Assembly (NCBI RefSeq): GCF_042429235.1
Contig: NZ_JBHMBA010000008.1
Direction: 5' to 3' (one strand)
Origin: Arthrobacter_B citreus
GTDB lineage: Bacteria > Actinomycetota > Actinomycetes > Actinomycetales > Micrococcaceae
DNA length: 64,000 bases
Positions within the stretch are counted from its first letter, which is position 1. The number at the start of each line of letters is the position of its first letter. Below are positions 1 through 9,023 of this stretch, piece by piece. The position numbers were made by a program, and so were the translations under genes. Below the pieces are notes generated by a model. That model saw only the letters and a list, made by a program, of their open reading frames with translations. It was not told the DNA's origin and did no database searches.

Positions 1-1
1 C

Positions 2-484
2 ATCTGCGTGACCGCGGCCAGCAAGGCCTGGAATATCGCCGGAACCAAGTGCGCGCTGATGGTGGCGCAGAGCGACCGCACCAAGCTGCAGCTGGATTCG
101 ATGCCGGAGGAAGTGTCGGCCCGCACCTCCATTTTGGGCCTGCACGGAACAGTCGCCGCGTACAACGACGGCGGACCCTGGCTGGGGGAGGTCATGGAGG
201 CGCTGGCCGCGAACCGGAGCCTGCTGGGGGAGCTGCTGGCAGCTATGCTGCCGCAGGTGACCTACCGTCCGCCGGCGGCCGGCTACCTGGCGTGGCTGGA
301 TTTCCGCGGCCTGGGCTGGGAGGACCCTGCGGCGGTGGCGCTGGAGCGGGCAAAGGTGGCGCTGGAACCGGGTGCGCGGTTCGGGCGGCAGGGGAGCGGG
401 TTCGCCCGGCTGAACTTTGCCTGCTCTCCGGATGTCCTCGCCGAAGCCGTTGCCCGGCTGGCAGCCGCAGCGGCCGCAACCTGA
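2..484 (+). CDS. MalY/PatB-type PLP-dependent C-S lyase, 3' end only
   Basis: The reading frame is open from the window edge and stops at 482-484, so only the last 160 or so codons are present. The first residues contain the PLP-lysine motif SKAWNIAGTKCAL, typical of the MalY/PatB branch of class I/II aminotransferases, which act as cystathionine beta-lyases or other C-S lyases. The small-domain signature near the C-terminus (GARFGRQGSGFARLNFAC) also fits: the conserved arginine that binds the substrate carboxylate lies in such a segment. Family membership is secure. The exact substrate cannot be decided from this fragment. Confidence 0.85.
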   Translation: MCVTAASKAWNIAGTKCALMVAQSDRTKLQLDSMPEEVSARTSILGLHGTVAAYNDGGPWLGEVMEALAANRSLLGELLAAMLPQVTYRPPAAGYLAWLDFRGLGWEDPAAVALERAKVALEPGARFGRQGSGFARLNFACSPDVLAEAVARLAAAAAAT

Positions 485-511
485 ACGGCTAGGCGAAGCA
501 AACGAACACAG

Positions 512-1270
512 CTAGGCGAAGTACACGCCGATCCGGTTGCCGTCGATCTCCTCGATCCGGATGTCGATGTCGTAAATGTCGCGCAGCACCTCCGGCTGCA
601 TGATCTGCGCCGGAGGTCCCTGGTGGATGAGCCGGCCATCCCGCATGGCAATAATGTCGTCGGAATAGCAGGAGGCAAAGTTGATGTCGTGGATGACCAG
701 CACCACCGTCTTGCCGAAGTCGTCGGTAAGCCGGCGCAGCAGCCGCATCATTTCCACCGAGTGCTTCATGTCGAGGTTGTTCAGCGGCTCATCCAGCAGC
801 AGGTAATCAGTGCCCTGCGCCAGCACCATCGCGATGAAGGCCCGCTGGCGCTGGCCGCCGGACAGCTCGTCCACGAAGCGGTCCGCCAGTGCGGTCAGGT
901 CCAGGTATGCCATGGCCTCGTCGATGAAGGCTTTGTCCTCGATGGTCGGGCGGCCGCCGTTGTGCGGATACCGGCCAAAGCCCACCAGATCGCGCACGGT
1001 CAGGCGCACGGTGAGCTGGTTGTCCTGCCGCAGGATGGCCATCTTGCGGGCCAGCTCCTTGCCGGGCGTGGCGTGCACGTCCAGGCCGTCCACGCTGACC
1101 GTGCCGGCGTCCATGCGCAGCAGCCGCGAAATGATCGACAGCAGCGTGGATTTGCCCGCACCGTTGGGGCCGATGATCGAGGTGATACCGCCCTCTTTGA
1201 TGTCGGTGCTGACGCCGTCGACGACGAGTTGCGGGCCATAGGACTTGGAGACGCCGGTTACGGAGATCAT
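512..1270 (-). CDS. Siderophore/iron ABC transporter ATP-binding protein (FepC/FecE type)
   Basis: A 252-residue ABC ATPase that powers uptake of ferric siderophores. Visible motifs are Walker A GPNGAGKSTLL, the signature LSGGQRQRAF and Walker B DYLLLDEPLNNLD, followed by the H-loop VIHD. The frame stays open further upstream, but the ATG at 1270 is chosen because it overlaps the stop of the upstream permease as ATGA, typical translational coupling. It is the last gene of a leftward operon: binding protein, permease, permease, ATPase. The IdeR-like box ahead of the operon implies iron control. The cognate siderophore is not deducible. Confidence 0.93.
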   Translation of the reverse strand: MISVTGVSKSYGPQLVVDGVSTDIKEGGITSIIGPNGAGKSTLLSIISRLLRMDAGTVSVDGLDVHATPGKELARKMAILRQDNQLTVRLTVRDLVGFGRYPHNGGRPTIEDKAFIDEAMAYLDLTALADRFVDELSGGQRQRAFIAMVLAQGTDYLLLDEPLNNLDMKHSVEMMRLLRRLTDDFGKTVVLVIHDINFASCYSDDIIAMRDGRLIHQGPPAQIMQPEVLRDIYDIDIRIEEIDGNRIGVYFA

Positions 1271-2301
1271 TTGACGTTGCCTCTCAGCAGCAGGATAAGG
1301 AAGACGATGCCGCCGACAAATTCGATGACGATGCTCAGTGCGGTGTCGAACGCGAAGATCCGTTCCAGGACCAGCTGGCCGCCCACCAGGGCAATGATTC
1401 CGAGCAGGACGGCGATGGGCAGCACCGCGGTGTGCCGGAAGTGCGAGCACAGCTGGTAGGCCAGCGAAGCGACCAGCAGGCCGAAGAAGGTTACGGGTCC
1501 CACCAGGGCCGTGGACACCGCCACCAGGACGGAGCAGATGATCAGCGTGGAGGTCACGGCTTTGCGGTGGTCCACGCCAAGGTTGACGGCCATGTCCCGG
1601 CCCAGCGCCAGCACGTCAAAGGACCGGCGCATGCGCCAGGCCAGGACGCTGACCAGGGCGACCGCGGCCGCGGAGTAACCCAGCAGGGCGCCGTCCACGT
1701 TGTTGAAGGACGCGAAGAACAGATCCTGCAGGATGATGAACTCGCTGGGATCGATCAGGCGCTGGAGCAGGGAGGAGAAGCCGCGGAACATGGTTCCGAA
1801 GACAATTCCCACCAGCAGCATCAGGTGCAGGGACTTGCCGCCGCCGGTGAAGAGCCAGCGGTAGAGCAGGAAGGAAAAGCCGACCATGAGCACGAGCTCG
1901 ATGACGAACAGCAGCGGCTCGGACATGGTCAGGACCGCCTGCCCGCCGATCACGAAAACAAGCGCCGTCTGCAGCAGGACGTACAGGGCGTCAAAGCCCA
2001 TGATGGACGGTGTCAGGATCCGGTTGCCGGTCACTGTCTGGAAAAGGACGGTGGAGACCCCGACGGCGTACGCCACCAGGATCATGGAAGCCACCTTGAT
2101 GGCGCGGCGGGGCAGGATGTAGCCGATGTTTCCGCGCAGCTCAATGGTCATGAAGACGGCCACCAGGGCGGCAGCCGCAATTCCCAGCGTGATGATCCAG
2201 AACTTCGGCGGAACCGAGCGCACCGGATGCCGGCGGTGGGACACCAGGGCAGTGGGCAGCGGGCGGGCGGGGGCTTCGAGGCCGGTTTCAGCTTTAGCCA
2301 C
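1267..2301 (-). CDS. Iron-siderophore ABC transporter permease (FecCD family), second permease
   Basis: A 344-residue, very hydrophobic integral membrane protein of the FecCD (BtuC-like) permease family, forming the channel together with the adjacent permease. The GTG at 2301 is preferred to the upstream in-frame ATG because it overlaps the stop of the preceding permease (GTGGCTAA arrangement). The downstream end overlaps the ATPase start by 4 nt. The sequence contains the family region around GFDALYVLLQ and several other transmembrane stretches. FecCD permeases usually come in pairs, and this matches. Confidence 0.92.
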   Translation of the reverse strand: MAKAETGLEAPARPLPTALVSHRRHPVRSVPPKFWIITLGIAAAALVAVFMTIELRGNIGYILPRRAIKVASMILVAYAVGVSTVLFQTVTGNRILTPSIMGFDALYVLLQTALVFVIGGQAVLTMSEPLLFVIELVLMVGFSFLLYRWLFTGGGKSLHLMLLVGIVFGTMFRGFSSLLQRLIDPSEFIILQDLFFASFNNVDGALLGYSAAAVALVSVLAWRMRRSFDVLALGRDMAVNLGVDHRKAVTSTLIICSVLVAVSTALVGPVTFFGLLVASLAYQLCSHFRHTAVLPIAVLLGIIALVGGQLVLERIFAFDTALSIVIEFVGGIVFLILLLRGNVK

Positions 2302-3358
2302 GGGTGGCACGCTTTCGCAGGAGCAGATAGAGGAAAAGGACGCTGCCGATCGCGGCAACGATCACGCCCACCGGAATTTCATACGGGTAGCGGATGGTGC
2401 GGCCAATGATGTCGCAGGCCAGGACGAAGCCGGCGCCAAAAACGGCCACCCACGGCACGGCCCGGCGGACGTTGTCACCGATCATCAGGGACACCAGGTT
2501 CGGCACGATCAGGCCAAGGAACGGAATGGATCCAACGCTGACAACGACGACGGCGCTGATCAGGGACACGATGACCAGGCCCAGCATCATGACGCGGTTG
2601 TAGTTCAGGCCAAGGTTGGTGGTGAAGTCCGAGCCCATGCCGGCAACGGTGAAACGGTCAGCTGCCAGGTAACCGATAACGGTGAGGGCGCCGACGATCC
2701 ACAGCAGTTCGTACCGGCCCCGCAGCACGCCCGAGAAATCCCCGACCATCCAGCTGTTCAGGGTCTGCAGGAGATCGGAGCGGTAGGCAAAGAACGTGGT
2801 GACCGCTGAAATGACGCCGCCGAGCATGATGCCCACCAGGGGAACAATCAGCGTGTTGCGCAGCGGCAGACGGCGCAGGATGAGGAGGAACAGCGCAGTT
2901 CCGGCGGCCGCGAAGACGGTGGCCGTGGACATCTTCATCATCAGGGACGCACCCGGAAGCAGGACGGTAACCACCAGGATGCCCAGCGATGCGGATTCCA
3001 CGGTGCCGATGGTGCCCGGTTCCACGAATTTGTTCCGCGCCATCAGCTGCATGATCAGGCCTGCGACGCTGACGGCCATGCCGGCCAGGATGATGCTCAG
3101 GGTCCGGGGCACGCGGCTGACCCAAAAAACCTGCCAGGCCGCGGGATCGCCGGCCAGCAGCCGGGGCAGTGAAACATCGCTGACCCCGATGAACATGCTC
3201 GCCACAGCCAGCGCCAGGACCGCCGCGGCACCCAGGGCCAGGCTGACCGCGGTTCGCGGAAGCCGTCGTCGTCGGGCAGTGACGGCTGCGGCTGGGGAAG
3301 ACGGTGGCCCATCGGGGGAGGAAACGGTTCCCGGTGCGCGGGCGGCGGTGGCGCTCAT
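2294..3358 (-). CDS. Iron-siderophore ABC transporter permease (FecCD family), first permease
   Basis: A 354-residue polytopic membrane protein with a polar, Arg-rich cytosolic N-terminus of about 35 residues followed by the first transmembrane helix. Family features include GLIMQLMARNKFVEPGTIG (FecCD family hallmark) and PFLGLIVPN near the C-terminus, the segment that contacts the ATPase. It overlaps the second permease by 8 nt. It is separated from the binding-protein gene by 66 nt that contain a strong hairpin, so expression may be partly attenuated relative to the binding protein. Confidence 0.93.
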   Translation of the reverse strand: MSATAARAPGTVSSPDGPPSSPAAAVTARRRRLPRTAVSLALGAAAVLALAVASMFIGVSDVSLPRLLAGDPAAWQVFWVSRVPRTLSIILAGMAVSVAGLIMQLMARNKFVEPGTIGTVESASLGILVVTVLLPGASLMMKMSTATVFAAAGTALFLLILRRLPLRNTLIVPLVGIMLGGVISAVTTFFAYRSDLLQTLNSWMVGDFSGVLRGRYELLWIVGALTVIGYLAADRFTVAGMGSDFTTNLGLNYNRVMMLGLVIVSLISAVVVVSVGSIPFLGLIVPNLVSLMIGDNVRRAVPWVAVFGAGFVLACDIIGRTIRYPYEIPVGVIVAAIGSVLFLYLLLRKRATRG

Positions 3359-3376
3359 AAGAAAAAATCCGGTCTT

Positions 3377-3412
3377 GCCTTAGGTTCCGGCGGGTGTGCC
3401 GGAACCTAAGGC
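3377..3412 (-). terminator. 14-bp perfect inverted repeat between binding-protein and permease genes
   Basis: Arms 3377-3390 and 3399-3412 are perfectly complementary, with an 8-nt loop. On the minus strand the stem is followed after about 10 nt by six Ts. This is likely an attenuator or partial terminator that keeps the solute-binding protein more abundant than the membrane components. The arms carry TTAGGTTCCGG-like sequence, which resembles one half of an IdeR/DtxR box, so a protein-binding role is a second possibility. Confidence 0.6.
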
Positions 3413-3424
3413 GTCGAGGGGTGG

Positions 3425-4375
3425 TTAGGAGATGCCGTTCTGGACTTCGGTGACCATGCTGTCCACATTGGACAGGCCGTAGCCCACGAGGTACCAGCTG
3501 GAGGAGTCCAGGGAAGTGATCCGGTCATTCTTGGCGGCGTTGGTGCCGTTGACCAGTTCATTGTCCATGACGGCCACGGCTGCATCGCCGCTCTCGCCCA
3601 CCGCGGTGTCGCGGTCAATCACGAACAGGTTGTCCGGGTTCTTGTCCGCGATGAATTCGGCGGTGATGGACTCGCCGTGCTTGCCGTCGGCCTTGATTTC
3701 GGCAACCGGGGCAACGCCCAGGACGTCGTGGATGATGCCGAAGCGGGAGCCGGCGCCGTAAGCGGTCATTTCGCCGCCGCTGGTCATCACGATCAGGCCG
3801 GTGCCCGCATCCGCGGCGGTGGCCTTGGTGTCTTCGATGCGCTTGTCGATGGCGGCCAGCTTCTCTTCAGCTGCCTCTTCCTTGTCAAAGATGCGGCCGA
3901 GCGTGCCGGTCACTTCCTGGAAAGATGCCATGGAATCCGTCTGGTCGACACTGAGGTCGATGGTCGGAGCGATCTTGCTCAGTTCCTCGTAGGAACCGGC
4001 CACGCGTCCGGAAATGATGATCAGGTCGGGGGCGCCTTCGCTGATGGCTTCGAAGTCGGGTTCCTTCATGGAACCGATCTTGGCGTAGTCATCTCCGGCG
4101 TACTTGGAGAGGGACTCGGGGAAGTTGGCCGCGGGAACGCCGTCCACGTCAATGTCGAGGGCATCCATGGTGTCCAGTGCGCCCAGGTCGAAGGTGTAGA
4201 CAACTTCCGGGTTGACCGGGACCTCGGTGCTGCCCTGGGCATGCTCCACCGTGATGTTGGCCTGTTCGGGAGCCGCATCCGCGGTGGCGGCCGTCTCCGT
4301 TCCGCAGGCGCTGAGTGCGAGGAGGGAAGCCAGCGCGGTGCCGGCGATGAGACGGGATTTTCCGATATTTTTCAC
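3425..4375 (-). CDS. Iron-siderophore ABC transporter substrate-binding lipoprotein
   Basis: A 316-residue periplasmic-binding-type lipoprotein of the FecB/FatB class. It has a basic N-terminus, a hydrophobic core and the lipobox LSAC, so the cysteine is lipid-anchored to the outer face of the membrane. Later segments such as PDLIIISGR and NLFVIDRDTAVG match the two-lobed ferric-siderophore binding fold. GTG 4375 is chosen because a GGAG sequence lies about 11 nt upstream and it gives a proper signal peptide; an upstream in-frame ATG would add a non-signal extension. It is the first gene of the leftward iron-uptake operon. Confidence 0.92.
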   Translation of the reverse strand: MKNIGKSRLIAGTALASLLALSACGTETAATADAAPEQANITVEHAQGSTEVPVNPEVVYTFDLGALDTMDALDIDVDGVPAANFPESLSKYAGDDYAKIGSMKEPDFEAISEGAPDLIIISGRVAGSYEELSKIAPTIDLSVDQTDSMASFQEVTGTLGRIFDKEEAAEEKLAAIDKRIEDTKATAADAGTGLIVMTSGGEMTAYGAGSRFGIIHDVLGVAPVAEIKADGKHGESITAEFIADKNPDNLFVIDRDTAVGESGDAAVAVMDNELVNGTNAAKNDRITSLDSSSWYLVGYGLSNVDSMVTEVQNGIS

Positions 4376-4490
4376 TTTGGGGGAGCTCCAGGTACTTGGG
4401 GCCCGGCCCGGCGGGTACCCGCCAACCGAACACAAAAAACTAATAGGTCACAGAAATGTTTGCTAATAGAACGCACCTGAAAACTATCGG

Positions 4491-4509
4491 TTAGGTAAGC
4501 CTAAGGCAA
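4491..4509. promoter_or_regulatory. IdeR/DtxR-type iron box
   Basis: TTAGGTAAGCCTAAGGCAA matches the 19-bp DtxR/IdeR consensus at 15 of 19 positions. It lies 116-134 nt upstream of the binding-protein start, in the spacer shared with the divergent groES. DtxR-family repressors bind such boxes with Fe2+, so the importer should be derepressed under iron limitation. The groESL operon has its own CIRCE sites, closer to groES. Confidence 0.82.
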
Positions 4510-4568
4510 GTTGGAGTCTCGAATTATGTCCGGGGAAGGACCGCTTATCGGGCTCGGGCCAATCAATA

Positions 4569-4595
4569 TTGGCACTCACCTTGACCGAGTGCTAA
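4569..4595. promoter_or_regulatory. CIRCE element 1 (HrcA operator) of groESL
   Basis: Inverted repeat TTGGCACTC, 9-nt spacer, GAGTGCTAA. It differs from the CIRCE consensus TTAGCACTC-N9-GAGTGCTAA at one position. HrcA binds CIRCE and represses class I heat-shock genes. The rest of the 357-nt spacer between the iron operon and groES contains the IdeR box and a second CIRCE; no other gene is seen there. Confidence 0.9.
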
Positions 4596-4614
4596 CCGTT
4601 GCATAAAGTCGGAG

Positions 4615-4641
4615 CTAGCACTCTCCCAGTGAGGGTGCTAA
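4615..4641. promoter_or_regulatory. CIRCE element 2 (HrcA operator) of groESL
   Basis: A second inverted repeat, CTAGCACTC, 9-nt spacer, GGGTGCTAA, 46 nt downstream of the first. It is slightly further from consensus (one change in each arm). Paired CIRCE sites suggest tight HrcA repression of groES-groEL. Confidence 0.85.
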
Positions 4642-4732
4642 TTCCTGAGGGAAGCGCCAACCGGCACCGCGACGACGGCCAGCGCCCACCGACGGTCCAC
4701 ATCCGTTAGTAACTACGCAAAGGAGAGCCCGA

Positions 4733-5029
4733 GTGTCGGTCTCGATTAAGCCCCTTGAGGATCGTATTGTTGTCCGCCCCCTCGAAGCCGAGCAGACCAC
4801 TGCTTCCGGCCTCGTTATCCCGGACACCGCCAAGGAAAAGCCCCAGGAGGGCGAAGTTGTCGCAGTAGGCCCCGGCCGCGTTGATGACAACGGCAACCGC
4901 GTTCCCGTGGACGTGTCCGAGGGTGACGTTGTCATCTACTCGAAGTACGGCGGAACCGAAGTCAAGCACGGCGGCCAGGAGTACCTGGTGCTCTCCGCCC
5001 GCGACGTGCTGGCCATCGTCGTTAAGTAG
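4733..5029 (+). CDS. groES: Co-chaperonin GroES
   Basis: A 98-residue GroES/Hsp10, full length for the family. The N-terminal IKPLEDRIVVRP and the mobile-loop segment TTASGLVIPDTAKEKPQ are characteristic; the loop docks on GroEL. The C-terminal KYGGTEVKHGGQEYLVLSARDVLAIV completes the beta-barrel. It starts with GTG at 4733, behind the ribosome-binding sequence AAAGGAGAG. It forms the lid of the GroEL folding chamber in the cytoplasm and is controlled by the two upstream CIRCE sites. Confidence 0.98.
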   Translation: MSVSIKPLEDRIVVRPLEAEQTTASGLVIPDTAKEKPQEGEVVAVGPGRVDDNGNRVPVDVSEGDVVIYSKYGGTEVKHGGQEYLVLSARDVLAIVVK

Positions 5030-5043
5030 TCGAAAAAGGAAGA

Positions 5044-5070
5044 CCCCGGCCAATCTGGCCGGGGTTTTCT
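5044..5070 (+). terminator. Intercistronic terminator-like hairpin between groES and groEL
   Basis: CCCCGGCC, a 5-nt loop, GGCCGGGG and then TTTT form a compact rho-independent-type hairpin in the 80-nt groES-groEL gap. It could reduce transcription into groEL or separate groES-only from bicistronic mRNA. Confidence 0.7.
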
Positions 5071-5109
5071 GATGCAGGTGCAGATGTAGCTGTCGGAAAG
5101 GACACACAC

Positions 5110-6720
<1,611 letters not shown>

Positions 6721-6728
6721 GCGCCTCG

Positions 6729-6775
6729 AAAGCCCCGGCGCGGCAGCGGATTTCCGCTGCTGCGCCGGGGCTTTT
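6729..6775 (+). terminator. Rho-independent terminator after groEL
   Basis: A long GC-rich hairpin: AAAGCCCCGGCGC pairs with GCGCCGGGGCTTT around an inner GCAGCGG/CCGCTGC stem, followed by TTTT. It begins 9 nt after the groEL stop. Confidence 0.88.
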
Positions 6776-6865
6776 GCGTGTCCGGGGCCTGTGCGCGTTT
6801 CCCGGGCAAAGCCGTATCGACGGTAAACTTCACGGTTTGTTGTGGACCAAAGGAAGTTCTTAATC

Positions 6866-8926
6866 GTGAATCAAAACGCGGAACCCGCCGCCGGTGAGCG
6901 GCGCTACCGGCCCGAGGTGCAGGGGCTGCGCGCGCTGGCCGTGGTGCTCGTGGTGGTCTACCACGTGTGGCTGGGCCGCGTTTCCGGCGGGGTGGACATC
7001 TTCCTCCTGATCTCGGCGTTCCTTCTCACGGGGTCCTTTGTCCGCAAGGTTGAAAGCGGCCGCCCGCTGGCGCTGGGCCGCTACTGGCTGCACCGGTTCA
7101 AGGGGCTGGTGCCCGCGGCAGCCCTGGTGCTGCTCGCGGTGCTTGCCGCCGCCGCGGTTCTGCTGCCCAAGAGCGAATGGACCGGACTTTTCCGCCAGGC
7201 ATGGTCCTCGCTCTTCTACGTCCAGAACTGGACCCTGGCGAACAGCTCCGTTGACTACTACGCCCGCGACAACAGCGCGGCGAGCCCGCTGCAACACTTT
7301 TGGTCCCTCTCGGTCCAGGGACAAGTGTTCATCCTGTGGCCGCTGGCCTTCGCCGCGGCCGTCTTCGCCGCCCGCCGCCTGCGGGTGCCGTGCCGCCTGG
7401 TCCTGACCGGCATCTTCGGAGCGGTTTTTGTTTCCTCGCTGGGCTTCTCCATCTGGCAGACTGCCGTCAACCAGGGGTACGCGTACTTCGACACCCGCAC
7501 CCGGCTGTGGGAATTCGCCCTCGGTTCACTGCTGGCCCTGGCGCTGCCGTACCTGCGTTTCTCCACGCTGCCGCGCATCATCATGGGCTGGGTTGGCGTG
7601 GCCGCGATGCTCAGCTGCGGACTGCTGCTGCAGGTCCAGCAGCAGTTCCCCGGTTATCTGGCCCTGTGGCCCACCCTGGCCGCTGCACTCATCATCGTCG
7701 CCGGCAACACCGGCAGCCGGGCCGGCGCGGACCGCTTCCTGTCCGCCGGGCCACTGGTGGCAACCGGCAACATTTCCTACGCGCTGTATCTCTGGCACTG
7801 GCCGGTCCTCGTGTTCTGGCTCGTGACCGCGGACAAGGAAAACGCGGGGCTGCTGGACGGAGCGGCAGTCATCGCTGTTTCCTGGGCACTGGCGGCGCTC
7901 ACCACCGCGCTGCTGGAAAAACCCCTCAGCGGCTGGTCCTGGCCGTCGCGCTCCCCGTGGCGGACCGCCGTCGTCGTGGCGGCCTGCCTGGCCCTGGTGG
8001 CCGCCCCGCTGGCCGGGTGGCAGGCTCAGGTGCGCGGCCAGGAGCAGGCCGCCAACCGGCAGTCGATCGTGGACAACCCCGGGGCCCTGGCGCTGGACCC
8101 GCACTTCGAGTTTGCCGGCTCCACCGAAGCAGCGGTCAAGCCGTCCTCCACCGGAATGGGCGGCGAGTGGGCCAGGACCGACGGCGCCTGCGAGGAGGCT
8201 CACCAGCCGGCGGATCCGCTGCTGGAGAGGTGCCTTCGGATCGGCACGGGGGAGGGGGCAGCCAGGACCATCGTGGTGCTGGGAGACAGCCACGCCCAGC
8301 AGTGGCTCTCAGCCCTTGGCCCGGTGGCCAGGGTCAACAACTGGCACGTGGTTGCACTGCTGAAGCCGGGATGCCGCTACGGCGCCGAGTCTGCGACCCG
8401 CTCCGAGGAGTGCAATGCCTTCAATGAAGCATCCCGGAACTACGTGCTGGAAACAGTGCCTGACGCCGTCTTCACCGTGGCCTCGGTGTCAGTCCCCAGT
8501 TCGCCCGCCGAATATTTGGCGGACGGGTATGAAGCGGGCATAGCCGGCTTCGCTGCTGCCGGAACCGAGGTGATCGCCACGCGGGACAATCCCCGGTTCG
8601 ACTTCGACATGGTCAAATGCCTGGCCGCGAACGAGCTGTCCACGCAGGCCTGCACGCTGCCGCTGGACTCGCTGCTGGCCGCTCAGTCACCCCTGGCGGA
8701 ACTGGACGGGCTGCCGGGCGTGCATCCGGTCGACATGACGGACCAGCTGTGCACGCAGACGGAATGCCCGGGCATCATCGGCAACATGTTCGTGTACATG
8801 GACCACGACCACCTGGGGCGCACATACTTGGAGACAACGGCACCCGTGCTGGCGCAGCGGTTACTGCTGTCCCTGGGTTGGGAAGGAACGGCTGTGACAG
8901 ATAACACCCGGGAGCTTTTGGAATAG
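6866..8926 (+). CDS. Acyltransferase-3 membrane protein with C-terminal SGNH domain (OafA/YrhL type)
   Basis: About 686 residues. The N-terminal half (about residues 12-380) is a polytopic acyltransferase-3 domain, beginning RYRPEVQGLRALAVVLVVVY followed by the active-site-type His. The C-terminal third is an extracytoplasmic SGNH hydrolase-like domain with VVLGDSHAQQW (block I Ser) and a DHDHLG block V with the Asp-x-x-His pair. Such fusions O-acetylate cell-wall or exported glycans. GTG 6866 is preferred over the upstream GTG because AAGGAAG lies about 9 nt before it. The acceptor substrate cannot be inferred. Confidence 0.9.
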   Translation: MNQNAEPAAGERRYRPEVQGLRALAVVLVVVYHVWLGRVSGGVDIFLLISAFLLTGSFVRKVESGRPLALGRYWLHRFKGLVPAAALVLLAVLAAAAVLLPKSEWTGLFRQAWSSLFYVQNWTLANSSVDYYARDNSAASPLQHFWSLSVQGQVFILWPLAFAAAVFAARRLRVPCRLVLTGIFGAVFVSSLGFSIWQTAVNQGYAYFDTRTRLWEFALGSLLALALPYLRFSTLPRIIMGWVGVAAMLSCGLLLQVQQQFPGYLALWPTLAAALIIVAGNTGSRAGADRFLSAGPLVATGNISYALYLWHWPVLVFWLVTADKENAGLLDGAAVIAVSWALAALTTALLEKPLSGWSWPSRSPWRTAVVVAACLALVAAPLAGWQAQVRGQEQAANRQSIVDNPGALALDPHFEFAGSTEAAVKPSSTGMGGEWARTDGACEEAHQPADPLLERCLRIGTGEGAARTIVVLGDSHAQQWLSALGPVARVNNWHVVALLKPGCRYGAESATRSEECNAFNEASRNYVLETVPDAVFTVASVSVPSSPAEYLADGYEAGIAGFAAAGTEVIATRDNPRFDFDMVKCLAANELSTQACTLPLDSLLAAQSPLAELDGLPGVHPVDMTDQLCTQTECPGIIGNMFVYMDHDHLGRTYLETTAPVLAQRLLLSLGWEGTAVTDNTRELLE

Positions 8927-9023
8927 GGCCGCGCAGTCTTTCGTTTTAGGATGTAACTGAGCCAACCGGTCCTTTCCCGGTTTTTCCTCCATCCCTCCGG
9001 TCCTTCGCGAAAGAGGCGTAGTT

